DNA from: Mastigamoeba balamuthi
Taxonomy: Eukaryota > Evosea > Mastigamoebida > Mastigamoebidae
Direction of reading: 5' to 3'
NCBI GenBank assembly: GCA_902651635.1
Contig: CACRSC010000065.1
Location: forward strand, 47,028 to 111,027
DNA length: 64,000 nucleotides
Shown here: positions 46,685 through 57,660 of the stretch, piece after piece
Numbering within the stretch: position 1 is the stretch's first letter
Layout of the letters: each line of letters begins with the position of its first letter
Translations under genes and position numbers: made by a program
Notes under the pieces: generated by a model
What the model was told of the DNA's origin: nothing
The model's database searches: none
Seen by the model: only the letters and a program-made list of their open reading frames with translations

Positions 46685-47417
46685 NNNNNNNNNNNNNNNN
46701 NNNNNNNNNNNNNNNNNNNNNNNNNNNNNNNNNNNNNNNNNNNNNNNNNNNNNNNNNNNNNNNNNNNNNNNNNNNNNNNNNNNNNNNNNNNNNNNNNNNN
46801 NNNNNNNNNNNNNNNNNNNNNNNNNNNNNNNNNNNNNNNNNNNNNNNNNNNNNNNNNNNNNNNNNNNNNNNNNNNNNNNNNNNNNNNNNNNNNNNNNNNN
46901 NNNNNNNNNNNNNNNNNNNNNNNNNNNNNNNNNNNNNNNNNNNNNNNNNNNNNNNNNNNNNNNNNNNNNNNNNNNNNNNNNNNNNNNNNNNNNNNNNNNN
47001 NNNNNNNNNNNNNNNNNNNNNNNNNNNNNNNNNNNNNNNNNNNNNNNNNNNNNNNNNNNNNNNNNNNNNNNNNNNNNNNNNNNNNNNNNNNNNNNNNNNN
47101 NNNNNNNNNNNNNNNNNNNNNNNNNNNNNNNNNNNNNNNNNNNNNNNNNNNNNNNNNNNNNNNNNNNNNNNNNNNNNNNNNNNNNNNNNNNNNNNNNNNN
47201 NNNNNNNNNNNNNNNNNNNNNNNNNNNNNNNNNNNNNNNNNNNNNNNNNNNNNNNNNNNNNNNNNNNNNNNNNNNNNNNNNNNNNNNNNNNNNNNNNNNN
47301 NNNNNNNNNNNNNNNNNNNNNNNNNNNNNNNNNNNNNNNNNNNNNNNNNNNNNNNNNNNNNNNNNNNNNNNNNNNNNNNNNNNNNNNNNNNNNNNNNNNN
47401 NNNNNNNNNNNNNNNNN
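46685..47417. other. Assembly gap (733 N)
   Basis: Unsequenced bases. Calpain copy B enters it from the left and the coiled-coil gene from the right. The gap length may be an estimate. Confidence 0.99.
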
Positions 47418-47452
47418 TGAGTGCTCGGACACTCGGGCGGGGCTCCCGTTAC

Positions 47453-48376
47453 CTTGAGCAGCGAGACCTTGTCCTTCTCGAGCAGCGAGATCTTCGAGGC
47501 GTTGGCGACGTCGTCCAGCTTGCGCTGCGACTCGCTCTTCGTCAGCTCATCGAGCGTCCTCTTCTGCTTCTCCGTCTCGAGCTGCAGAGCCCTCACGTGC
47601 TCCTCCTTGGCCTGTTCGCCGCGCAGTCGATACAAGGGCTGAATATTAAGATCTGGATCTGAGGGGAGAGAAGGGGGACCTTGAGGCTGCACTCCTTCTC
47701 CTTGACCGCCGCGCCCAGCGCCTCGATCTGCTTCTTGAGCTGCTCGTTCTCGGCGCTCTGGGCCGAGCCGCGGCCCCACGCGGCGCTCAGCTGCTCGAGG
47801 CCGCGCCTGGCGGCGGGGATGCAGCCCTCCGCCCCCGCGCCGGCGGCCCCCAGCGCCGCGCTGCGCCCCGCGGCCACCTCGCCGCAGATCCTCTGCGTGT
47901 CGGCGCGCCGGTCGCGGTCCTCCTGGACCCACCTGTCGTCCATCTTCCTGTCCATGGCCTCGAGCCTCTCCAGTATGTGCTGGAGGGGACACGCGGGTGT
48001 CAGAATTCCTGCAACGTCACTGCGACGTCACTGCGCGCACCTTGAGGGAGTTGCGCATCTCCATCGTGGGCGCCGCGCCCAGGGGGGTCCCCGACCTCTT
48101 CAGCAGCATCGGCGACTGCTGCGACGCCGTCGCCGGCGTGTGCGGCGCTGCGGCCGCCGGCGACTGCGGGAGCCGCGACGAGGCGTGCAGTGACGTGTCA
48201 GGGGCTGCGGAGGTGGCGGCGGCGGGAGACGAGGGGCCCGAGCGCTGGCGCTTGGGGTCGGGCTCAGGGGCCCCGGCGGTGGCCGTGGCGGCCGCGGCCA
48301 GGGTGGGCTCCATGCTCTTGCGCTTGACGTCCCGGGCCAGGCCCTTGAGGTCGTCCTCCTTGAACGCGCCGCTCAT
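47453..48376 (-). CDS. Coiled-coil protein, 3' end lost in gap
   Basis: Visible minus-strand exons are 48376-48041, 47979-47680 and 47611-47453 (265 residues). The donor of the next intron (GTAACG) is at 47452, so more exons lie in or beyond the gap. The N-terminus ('MSGAFKEDDLKGLARDVKRK') is followed by an Ala/Pro/Ser-rich stretch with a basic 'DPKRQRSG'. From 'HILERLEAMDRKMDDRWVQE' onward the sequence is a long amphipathic helix ('ENEQLKKQIEALGAAVKEKE', 'LQLETEKQKRTLDELTKSES'). No known family is recognised. A cytoskeletal or scaffold role is possible but unproven. Confidence 0.75.
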
Positions 48377-48546
48377 CCTCCTGTGCGCAGAGTGTGTTGT
48401 GGCGCGAGCCTTGTGTCGGAAAGCGCGAACCCGCGAATAAGACAGTATCTTCTGTTCTGATTTGTCTATCTCTCCCCCAAAAAAATATGGGCCCGATAAA
48501 TACTGGTACACCGTCCCCGTTCCCGGTCAAAAACGGCGCGAGAGGC

Positions 48547-49941
48547 TCAGGAACCCGATCCCCTGTGGCCCGCAGCCTGCGGGTCCACCCCGGAGATCTC
48601 CGCGTTGGCGGTCATCTCCAAGCCCTCGACCGAGACGCGCTTGGGCCTGCACATGTTGACCGCGCACAGCACGAGCGAGGCGAGGTCGAGGGCCACGGCG
48701 GTGGCCTGCAGCCCCAGCCACGCCCGGTTGTGCCCCGCGTCTGCGCCCGCGACCGCCTCTCGCACGAAGTTGCTGCCCGCCCGCATCCGCACGACGCCCG
48801 GCAGCACCGCAGCAGCTGGGCGGCCGCAGCGCCGTGGCGTGAGGCTCCTCTGCAGGGCAGGAGGAGGGGGGAGGGGGGCGCAGCGCACAGCCCAGCGCGC
48901 AGGCGAAGCTGTACGCCAGGAGGCACAGCGTCAGCACGCGCGCCCAGCAGTCCCTGGGGCAGAGGCACAGGGCGCCCACAGAGAGGCCCGAGAACACCAG
49001 CGAGGCGAGCCCCAGGGCCTCGCTGGCCTTGGCAGCGGTCCTGCACGGGAGAGCCAGCCCGTCAGACGCCCCGATGCCCCGCTGTCTGTCCCGCCCCCCG
49101 AGAGGAGCAGCGCGCACGCGATCCAGCACTGCTCGGGGCTCGCGCAGGCGAGCTGGACGGACTGCACCGAGGGCCACGAGTAGGAGAGCGTGGCGGCGAC
49201 GACGAGGACCGAGGCGCAGGCCGAGAGGAGCATCGAGGCGCAGACGACGGCGCGCCTCCAGTGGCGGGCGAGCAGGCGGGCGCGCATGGCCCTGTGCTCC
49301 TGCGAGGCCTGCGAGTAGAACATGAGCGCCAGGAACGACGCGACGGTCCCGAAGACCTCGAGGATGAACCACGCGCGGTTGTCCGTGTCGAGGCACCACT
49401 CGTTGGGCCCGGGGTAGAAGAAGCTCTCGCCGGTCCTGTTGACGAACTCGATGGGCAGCAGGCTCATCGCTGCGCCCCCACCCCCTCGGCCTGTGAGCGG
49501 GCGGCCAGCAAGAAGGTGCAGGCTCACCGAACACGGAGAAGACGCAGCCGAGCCCCAGGAGGAGCTTGCCCAGGACCAGGGCCTTGTTGGAGCCCTGCAG
49601 CGAGGGCAGCACGGTGCCGCACGCATAGGCAAGCGCCAGTATGGCCAGCACGTTGAACGTCTCCGTGGCCTTCATCGCCTTGCTGAGCCCATCGGACGAG
49701 TGGTCGTCAGCACTGTCGTACAAGGCGCCCTGGGGGGTGTGTGTGTGGAGCCCCGAGGGGGGGGCGCGTACACGATCTTGCAGACGCCGTAGGAGTAGTT
49801 GGGGTTGGCGGCCTCGGCGCAGGCGAAAGCGATCTGGGACGACGACGGCCACGTGTACCACAGCGCTGCCGCACAGACCACGAGGCTCGACGCCAGCGAC
49901 AGCCCAAACGCCCCGCACAGAAACGCGCGCCGGGCCGACAT
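48547..49941 (-). CDS. Eight-TM membrane protein made of two duplicated four-TM halves
   Basis: Five exons on the minus strand (49941-49774, 49729-49528, 49469-49118, 49040-48889, 48815-48547) give 380 residues with the frame closed. About eight hydrophobic segments are visible. The halves match each other: 'RRAFLCGAFGLSLASSLVVC...YTWPSSSQIAFACAEA' against 'RRAVVCASMLLSACASVLVV...YSWPSVQSVQLACASP', then 'AMKATETFNVLAIL' against 'AAKASEALGLASLV', and 'EFVN...DNRAWFILEVFGTVASFLAL' against 'NFVR...HNRAWLGLQATAVALDLASL'. A phase-1 intron falls at the same place in each half. The duplication is therefore older than the present intron set. The protein family is unknown to me; it may be a transporter or tetraspan-like protein. 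Confidence 0.8.
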
Positions 49942-50697
49942 GTGACGGGAGGGGCCGGGGGGGCGCCGAGTGCAGCAGAGCAAGCGCGAGGAGACGCGAC
50001 GCTGCGGGGGAAAGATGTGTGCGACGCCGAACAAACCCCAAAACGCCCCAAGAGAGAGAGCTAAGCCCCCCGCGACTGAATGGCGAAGAAAAGGGTGACT
50101 GGCACGTCACGTGTGAGGATTTCCCTGCTTGGAGACTGCCTCTTCGCGCGCGAAGGGCGTCGGGCGCCTGCTTGCAGTTCGGTGGTTTGTAACAACGGAG
50201 GCTCTCGCGTCACAGAGCCGATTCGGCTTCTGATTTCGCGTACAAGACCCTCACCTTAGTCGGATTCGCCTGCCGTGTGCGGTGACGTGTCCGCAGAATC
50301 GAATATCACCCCCTTGGGACACCATGGCGAAGAGGGCGCGTACATGACGATGATACTACTACATCACAGCTCTCAGATGGGGAGAAAGAGCCGCAGTTAT
50401 ATTTTCGAACGGCGCAGAGCGCAGGGGAGCTGTGCATGCTTGCTTGATGGTGTACGGGGAGGCAAGACAGCGAAGCACACGCCAGTGGTACCTCAGAACA
50501 CACCGTCTGCTGTCAGTGGCGAATGACAGGGAGTCTTCCACCCAGGAAAGGGTGGCCACGCACGCGGAGGCGACACCGAGAACGAGAAGTGCAATGATGT
50601 GCGATCTTATTCAATGTAATGAGAGTCGGTCTGAGTGCGTATGTACGTGTGATCTGCTTGCAGAAAAGGCGTGCCTGTGCATTTGGTGGCACTCAAC
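49942..50697. other. Intergenic between the eight-TM gene and the kinesin 3' end
   Basis: About 0.75 kb with no supported gene. It includes the eight-TM promoter region and the kinesin 3' flank, both for minus-strand genes. Confidence 0.55.
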
Positions 50698-52516
50698 TCA
50701 CTGGATGTCCTCGAAGTCGTCGTCAGGGGAGACTTTGCAGGCGTACCGGAAGTGCCTCTCGCTGAACCTGAGCCTCGCAAGCAGTTCCTCCCTCTCGCGC
50801 GCCCACTGGTCCTTCAGGCTCTCCAGGTCGGCGACGGTGTGCGCCTTCTGCTCCTCGGCTGCCGTCACGCGCTCCCTGAGCGCCTGCGCCTCAGCCCTTG
50901 CGGAGTCTGCCTCGGCAAGCGCGTGCGCCAGCTCCTCCTCGAGCTGTGCGATACGCCTCCTCTTGGCCTCGGGGACGCCGTCTTCAGTCGCCGCGCTGCG
51001 CACGACCCTCTGGACGCTCGACGCGAAGAGGAGCGTGTTGCACGTCTCCGCCATGCTCTCCTCCGACGGCGACACGGCGGCCACGATCGCCGCGCGCGAC
51101 GAGGCGTCCAGGAAGCAGTTGCGTGTCAGGCGGGTCAGCTTGCTCTCGCGCACGGGGACCACGACCGTCTGCTGCGGCTGCGTCTGCCTGTCGAGCAGCG
51201 CCTTGACGCACCTGTTGAACACGTTCAGCGACTTGTTGATGTTCCCGGCCTCTGCGAGGCGCTCGCCCTCGGCGTTCGTGCGGCTGACGCGCTCGGACCC
51301 CGCCATGTCCACGATGCACATGTGGCGCACGCGTGCTTCGGAGCCCTGCTCGCCGGTGTTGTCGTGCACGGCCAGCGAGATCACCGCGTGGCTGCGCGAG
51401 CTCTGGGCGTTGGCAGCGGTCTTGCCGACATGTCTGCGCGCAAGGCCCCTCTCGATGAGCTTGCGTAGCGACTCCGAGTTGCCGGCGAGCAGCTCGGCGG
51501 CCCCCTTGGCCCAGACTCCCCCGCGGACGTCGGCGCGCTCGCCGATGTGCAGCAGCTTGGCCTCGCCCGCCTCGTCGATCTGGAGCAGGTCGTACACGGC
51601 CTCGTTGTACACCTCCTGTTTTGCAGACACTGTGTGAGCCCTCATCGGGAGAACACCTCTCCGTGGTCCGCACAAGGAACGAGAGGGAGATGCTGGAGGT
51701 GTCCGGGACGGTGGACATGAAGGCGTCGGCTGCGCACTCGACGATGCCGCCGGCGCCCAGGGTCGTGTAGGTCTTGCCGCCGCCCGTGGCCCCGTAGGCG
51801 AAGACGAAGGCGTCCGAGAGCCCCAGCGCGACGTCCCGCGCCATCGCACGCACGTCGGCGGCGTCGCACACGTCGCCCTGCGCCGCGGCCTCGCCGAGGA
51901 CGCTGGTGAACGAGTGCTCCTTCCACTCGCCCGCGCGCGACTGCGGCACGGCGACCGACGTGGGGCCCTCGCGCACGTTGCCGCGCCGCTCGCCCTCGAG
52001 CAGCGGCCGCACGCGCAGCACCACGCGCATCTGGCCCGGCCCCGCGGGAGCCACGCTCTGTCGCGGCGTCGAGCTGGCGTCCGCCTCCTCGGGCCTGATG
52101 AGCTCCGCTGCCTCGTCGTCCCCGCCCTCGGAGAACGTGCGCTGTGGCGGTGGGAATGATGGGGTGGTCAGCGCTTGAGGTATCGAGAACTGGGGACCGC
52201 GCTCTGAGGGTAATTTTGGCGCTGGGGCCATTAGTTGATTGGCGGGGCGTCCGCGGACCTTGTGGTGGGCCTCGGGGGTCCGGTGCGACCGCAGGGGCGT
52301 CGTGGGCGACGCCGGCGACACGGCGATCGTCATCCTGCGGGCCTCGCGCGGCGTCGTCGTGCTGCGGGCCAGCGAGCTGCTTGCTGTCGTCCGTATCCCA
52401 GCCGACGTGCCCCGCCCCGCAGGCGACGGCGTGCACTGCGAGGGGCTCGCGAAGGACATCTTGCGGGGCGTGATGCTGAGGGCCCGCTTGGCGACGGCCA
52501 GGACACCGGTGGACAT
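50698..52516 (-). CDS. Kinesin motor protein
   Basis: Minus-strand exons 52516-52259, 52141-51674 and 51615-50698 give 547 residues. A basic Ser/Thr/Pro-rich leader of ~125 residues precedes the motor: 'MRVVLRVRPLLEGER', P-loop 'AYGATGGGKTYT', 'EVYNEAVYDLL', switch I 'NAQSSRSHAVISL', switch II 'IVDMAGSERVSRT', 'GNINKSLNVFNRCVKAL', and 'VPVRESKLTRLTRNCFLD'. A ~100-residue coiled coil follows ('IAQLEEELAHALAEADSARA'). The P-loop has Gly where most kinesins have Ser (GQTGSGKT). The first intron (52142-52258) is in-frame and could instead be retained. Microtubule-based ATP-driven movement is certain from the family; the subfamily and cargo are not resolved. The switch and P-loop sequences are intact, so it should be active. 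Confidence 0.93.
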
Positions 52517-52827
52517 TGGCGCGTGAGGGTTGGAGAATGCGGTTTTCGCGGTTCGCGCCTTCCTTGACACCGTCCGGTGGAAAACGCAAATTTTAAACTC
52601 TGGTGACGTTGTCGCGCCGGGGGATTCGTGGTCTCCACGCTTCTGCGTTTGTCCCAAAAAGGTGGAGTTAGCATGATAGTATCCTACGCGCCCTCTGGGA
52701 TCGCTCTGAAGGGATATCGGGTATCAGAATCGGAAAAAATGAAAGAGATCCGCTCTATGGCGGGAGAAATATCAATCAGTTCTCGGTGGAGCGGCTGAAA
52801 TGCAACACCCAAGTTAAAGTTCTGGTT

Positions 52828-54970
52828 TTATTCGAGTCCCAACTCCCTCAACCGGGATGACAACACACGGGCGGGGTCAGCGAGCCTCTTGCCCCGGCGC
52901 GACAGCGGCCCCAGGCGCACGTGCGCCTTCTTAAACGCCGCGGCCATGAGCTTACAGCGCTCCTCGCGCTCCTCCCTGCTGAAGTCGATCTCCCCCGACG
53001 GCACGGGGTTCTCGAGCGTCGTCTTGATCAGCGGCCCGAAGCTGTTGGCGAACAGCGCCAGCGTCTGCAGCGCCAGTATTTGCATGCTGGGCGGCACGCG
53101 TGTGGTGAGCCGCGGTTGTGCACGCAAGCGGGCGCGTGGGTTGGGACGCACTCCTCAAACTGGCACTGCAGGAGGCCGTCTACAGAGGGCAGCAGGAGGA
53201 CGGCTCTCTCGAGGTTGAAGAGGTCGGGCTTCTTCATCATGACGTTGATCACGTCGGCAGCGACGGCGATGTCGTTGATCTTGGCCATCTCCTCGACCGC
53301 GCTCTTGACGTTGACCTCCCAGAGCGCCCTGACCGTCCTCAGGCTCTGCAGCCGCGCCGTCAGCAGCTTCACCATGTCCCTGTGCGTGTCCTGTATCTCG
53401 TGGGCCACCGCGTCCTCTGTCGGGCCCTCGCGTATGCTGTGCGCGATCGCGTGTATGTCGAGGTCGATCGGCCGATCCCGCCCGCCGAGCGGCCCCGCTG
53501 TCTGCGGAGGCGGCGAGCTCTCCTTCCGCGCCACAGCCCGCGTCGCCTTGCTCGCCGACTGCACCTGCCGCGGCTGCGACGGCGGCGAGACGACTCGCGG
53601 GCTCATGGCGTCCTGCGAGTGCACGTGTATGACACCGCCCGAGCTCGCGGTGCTGCCGGTGCTGCCCGAGACGTCGCGCACGCGCGTGGGGCCCCAGATG
53701 GCGGGCGACTGCTGCGGGAGTATCGGGGCCCCGTGGACCTCGAGCGCGGGCTGCTCGTCCGAGCCCTGCGCAGAGTCGTCCGCCGCAGTGGCGCGCAGCG
53801 ACTGCTGGGCTCTGCTGACGGGCCTGTGCGTGTCGTTGATTCTTCGGAGCGTCGTCGACATGGCGTCGCTGGCGCCGAGGCTATCGCCGCCGTAGGGCCG
53901 CAGCTTCTCGACGGGCAGGACGAAGATGCTGACGTGCGTCCCCGTCGACGAGCACGCGACGTACTGGTCGCGGACGACGTACGAGTCGAGCAGGTGGCCC
54001 CAGTTGACGGTGATGCTGTCAACGATGCCCGCGGGCTCCCACTGAGCGGCCTTGAGCGAGTCGTGGTACCCCGCGAGCAGGCAGCGGCCGTCGGGGCTGA
54101 AGCAGACAGTCTGCACGCGCGTGATGTCCGACTCTGTCGAGCCGATCATCTCGAACGTCTCGAGGTCGAAGAACTTGACCGTGCGGTCGTCGCTGCCAGT
54201 CGCCAGCAGGAACTCGTGTGGGTGGAAGTCCAGCCAGCGCACCGCTGCCGTGTGCTGCTCAAACGAGTGCAGCTGCTTGGCCGTCGACAGGTCCCAGACA
54301 ATCACCTGCCCTCCCTCCGATCCCGAGACCAGCCACCTGCAGCGTGCGGCCACAACGAGGTCAGCGATCAGAGAAAGAGCGGGAGATGAAACTGTATGAT
54401 GAGGAGGAGCAGCGGACCGGCCGTCAGGGGTGAAGTGCACGAAGGTGATGGGCTCGTTGTGGCCTCTGTATGTGTTGATGCAGTTGCGGTTCTTGATGTC
54501 CCACAGCTTGACGGTCGTGTCGAACGAGGCAGAGGCGATGTACTCGCCAAAGGGGTGGAAGTCGAGCGACGACACGTTGGACTTGTGCCCCGTCAGCGAC
54601 CTGACAGCCCGCTGCGACTCGAGGTCCCATATCTTGATCGTGCCGCCCGTGCTCCCCGCCGCAATCACCTGCTCCCCGCTGTCGAACGACAGGCACTCGA
54701 CCGCACTCGAGTGCCCCGTCAGGCTCTGCATTATGTAAGGGGCGCCGTCAGTTTGGGTACTGCACTGAGAAAATGTGATCCTCTCTGTCTGTCTCTCTCG
54801 CTGGTCGCGACGAGCAGCCGAGGGGGAGTGCGCACGCACCATGATGGACTGCTGCTTGGTGAGGCTCCAGAGGTTGACCTTGCGGTCCTCGCTGCCCGTC
54901 GCGAAGACCAGGCCGCTCTTGCGTCCAATCGTCAGGCATCGGACCTCTGCAGAGTGCGCCTCGAAATCGC
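52828..54970 (-). CDS. KATNB1: Katanin p80 (WD40) subunit, first exon not found
   Basis: Katanin p80 targets and regulates the p60 microtubule-severing ATPase at spindle poles and basal bodies. Exons found: 54970-54840, 54725-54418, 54336-53152 and 53086-52828 (about 584 codons). The WD40 propeller reads 'DFEAHSAEVRCLTIGRKSG', 'SLTGHSSAVECLSFDSGE', 'LDFHPFGEYIASASFDTTVK', 'YRGHNEPITFVHFTPDG', 'LDFHPHEFLLATGSDDRTVK'. After a linker comes the con80 helical domain ('DIAVAADVINVMMKKPDLFN', then 'IDFSREEREERCKLMAAAFK'), which binds p60. The sequence begins after a 3' splice site at 54971 (GTCTGCAG), so a short first exon with the start codon lies further right and was not identified. It is arranged head to head with MEIOB. 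Confidence 0.93.
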
Positions 54971-54979
54971 CTGCAGACC

Positions 54980-55440
54980 CCCCCGCGCGCGCAGTCGCCG
55001 CGAGCGGTGGTTAATATTAGACTCCCGGGGGCCCCGAAAGAGCGCGGAGAGGGCCCGCTGGGGCGCAGGGAGTGAACACGGAGCAGAGGCCGTCTTTTTT
55101 AAAACCAAGGCGCTCGCTCGCTGGCCAGCGCGGGGAGAGCAGGCGGTGGCTCGCGCATGCGGAGGGGCGCGGGCGGCGCACGCATAAGCTTGAAAGATCG
55201 CCCCGACATTGAGCGGTGGATTTCCGTCGAGCCGCGTATCACGCGCGGCTCTCTGCGGTAACGCCTGGGTTTTTTGGGTGAGCCAAAAATATCTATGCCG
55301 AGCTGTTACGTCACCCTCATCTTTATGGCTTTTTTGGCGCCACGCCCCAGTGGGCCGGCTTACTTCCCGCGGCGCATCCAAAGAAGATCTTTGCAGGAAT
55401 TGGAATCTCGGGCGGGCCCCATTTTGACAACCGAGTTGGC
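54980..55440. promoter_or_regulatory. Shared katanin-p80 / MEIOB divergent promoter region
   Basis: About 460 bases separate the visible katanin and MEIOB coding parts. It contains TTTGGCGC at 55333-55340 (a perfect TTTSSCGC E2F match, ~100 nt before the MEIOB ATG), TTCCCGCG at 55364-55371 (one base off), and a small palindrome TTTTTTGGGTGAGCCAAAAA around 55270. Part of it must also hold the undetected first katanin exon. Confidence 0.45.
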
Positions 55441-57151
55441 ATGTCGAGGAGGGTGTCGCTGCGGGACCTGTGCCCGGACACCAGCCCGCGGTGCTTCTGC
55501 GTGGGCGTCGTGGCGCGCAAGTGCACGCGGGCGTACACCGACAGGCGCAGTGTGTCCACACACCCCCGCACTTGCCCAGTAGCCGCGGGGCCTGTCTGTC
55601 ACCCTTTCCTCAACGCTGTCGTGCGCTGCCCGCTTCCGGCTGTCTGTGGCTTGGTCTCCGTGGCAGCGCAAGAGCGGAAGGAGTTTTGTGTGATGCTGTT
55701 GCGAGACGACACGGCCGTGTTCCCTCTGCGCGTGTGGGGCAGCGCCTCGGCTTCGATAGCGCCCTCGAGCGTCGTCCGTGTTGACAACGTCAGCGTCAGG
55801 GTCCGCCCCAAGAATCACGCGACGACTGCAGCCATGCCAATTCCCCGATTCCCTGTCCTCGTCGGCCCACATGCATCCAGGAGCACAGCAGGCCGGGGGA
55901 CGAGGGGCGCACTGCCTTCCCGTACGAGCTCTGCGCGTGCCCGGGGTTCAAGGGCACCGAGTGCTGCCTGACGACGTACACGGGCCCCGAGCTGTTCCGC
56001 GTGGACCTGAGCAGGCCGCCCCTGCCGCCGTCGGGGTCCATCGCCCAGCTGTCGCTCGCCCCCGAGGGAGCGTTCGTCAGCGTCGTGGGGCTCGTGCGGC
56101 AGGTGTGGCCGCCACGGGCCCTGAGGACGCGGACGGGGCGGGAGACCCTCAAGGCCCAGGTGATGCTGGCAGACCACAGCGGCGCCATACCGCTCTCGCT
56201 GCACGACGCCCGCGACCACCCTCCCCCAGCGCCTGAACTGCCGACCCAGCTGGGACGACGACGTGGAGGAGGCCTCGGAGCTCTCGCCCAACCTGACGGT
56301 GGTCTACGTGATGAACGCCAAGATCTCCAAGTACAACGACAAGCCCGGGCTCAGCCTCTCGGCCGAGAGCATCCGTGAGGGATTCCGGCTGCTCCGCGTG
56401 ACGTGACGCAGGTATTTCTCGGCCCTGTCCACCAGTGATACGGAACCCCGCGGCGAGGGAGACAAGCGGGCTGCTGCGCCTCGGAGAAACCTTGCCGCCG
56501 ATCACGGGCGGGCCCGAGAGGGCGCTGACGGCGGTCTCTGCCAAGGACATCGTGGACTACTACTACGCCGCGTCGCTCCAGAGGCTGATGGCGGACAGGT
56601 CGCCAGCAGAGACGTACGGCCACTACGTGGGGCTGCTCTCCGAGGTCTCGGTCAGCGTCTACGACTCGTGCCCCCAGTGCCTGCGCAAGATCGCGGCCGC
56701 CCTCTGCCCCAAGTGCGGCGCTGTCGACATGGCCCCGTGCCTGTTCTCTCGGGTCCAGCTCGTTGGTAACTTGCGTGCAACTGCCGCCTGCTGAGTGGTC
56801 CTGACGCTGTGCCCGCAGACTCGACTGCTTCGTGCCGCCTGACCCTTTTCGGTTGAGTGCCGGCGTGATAGGGTTGGCCAACGAACTGACCGTGGGGGCA
56901 CAGGCCAAGTCGCTGAGCAGCTGGTGGGATTCAATGCGGGCGGGATCGCGGAACTGAGTGAATCGTCGAGGGAGAGGATCGTCTCGGAGCTGGTCTGGAG
57001 GCGCTACAGGCTCTCCTTCAGGGTTTGTGTGCCCCGCTGCCTGGCCGGTACCTTAGTCTCCCTTACACAGGTTTCCGGCGGAGTGTTCGCAGCCGTGGGC
57101 ATCCAGTCCGCCGACCACGCCGCTCTTCTCAAAGTGCCCATGTTCAAGTGA
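55441..57151 (+). CDS. MEIOB: MEIOB-like meiosis-specific OB-fold protein
   Basis: MEIOB is an RPA1-related single-strand DNA-binding protein needed for meiotic recombination. Exons 55441-55549, 55667-55800, 55881-56207, 56230-56374, 56436-56765, 56819-56851, 56904-57022 and 57071-57151 give 425 residues with the frame closed. OB-fold signatures: 'KEFCVMLLRDDTAVFPLRVW', 'LKAQVMLADHSGAIPLSLHD', then 'NLTVVYVMNAKISKYNDKPG'. The last fold carries a zinc ribbon ('DSCPQCLRKIAAALCPKCG') followed by 'LFGQVAEQLVGFNAGG', as in MEIOB and RPA1. Between 56207 and 56230 the frame changes across 22 bases (GCCCGCG...CCCCCAG), either a GC-AG micro-intron or a one-base error. An RPA1 paralogue is the alternative; length and lack of an N-terminal RPA1 domain favour MEIOB. 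Confidence 0.85.
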
Positions 57152-57660
57152 CAACGCGCATCAGTGATGACTCGTCGCGTTTGAATGCCCGGAAAAGGCA
57201 AGAAAAACTCGTACGTTTCTCCAGCCCTCTGGAAATCTCTCCCTGCCGAGCAGTGCACACCTGAGTGCGCAAGGCTAGTGGTGCCGTGAGGCACTCGTGC
57301 AGGTGGGTTGCTTTCAGCTCGATTTTTCCTTTTATGACCATTTTCCCGCCCGCACCCAACGACGCCCGGTTGTCGACGGTAGTGGGCCTCCTTTCTGTGC
57401 TCGCCGAAGCGATGCATGCACACACAAATGCCACATACTACGGACCGCGAGCGGCGTATCCTTTATGACGCCGCATTTCCTCCACTTTTTGGGCTTGGAA
57501 AGTGCAGACGGGTGCCGGCAGCTGCGGGGAAACCGAGTGCAAAACACACGTTTTCATTCAAGTCGAACACCACACCTGCTTCACCTCAAGCGCTCTCACC
57601 ACCTGCTACCGCGTGCCTCGCACCGCGAGAAACAACCAACAAGCCAACCCACTCACACCG
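57152..57660. other. Intergenic between MEIOB and the surface-protein gene
   Basis: About 0.5 kb with no supported gene. TTTTCCCGCC at 57341-57350 is another E2F-like match, 311 bases before the next start. Confidence 0.5.

Noticed and set aside
46181-47992. Long minus-strand frame running through the N gap
   Set aside because: Most of it is Ns. It merely joins a calpain pseudogene frame to an unrelated coiled-coil frame.
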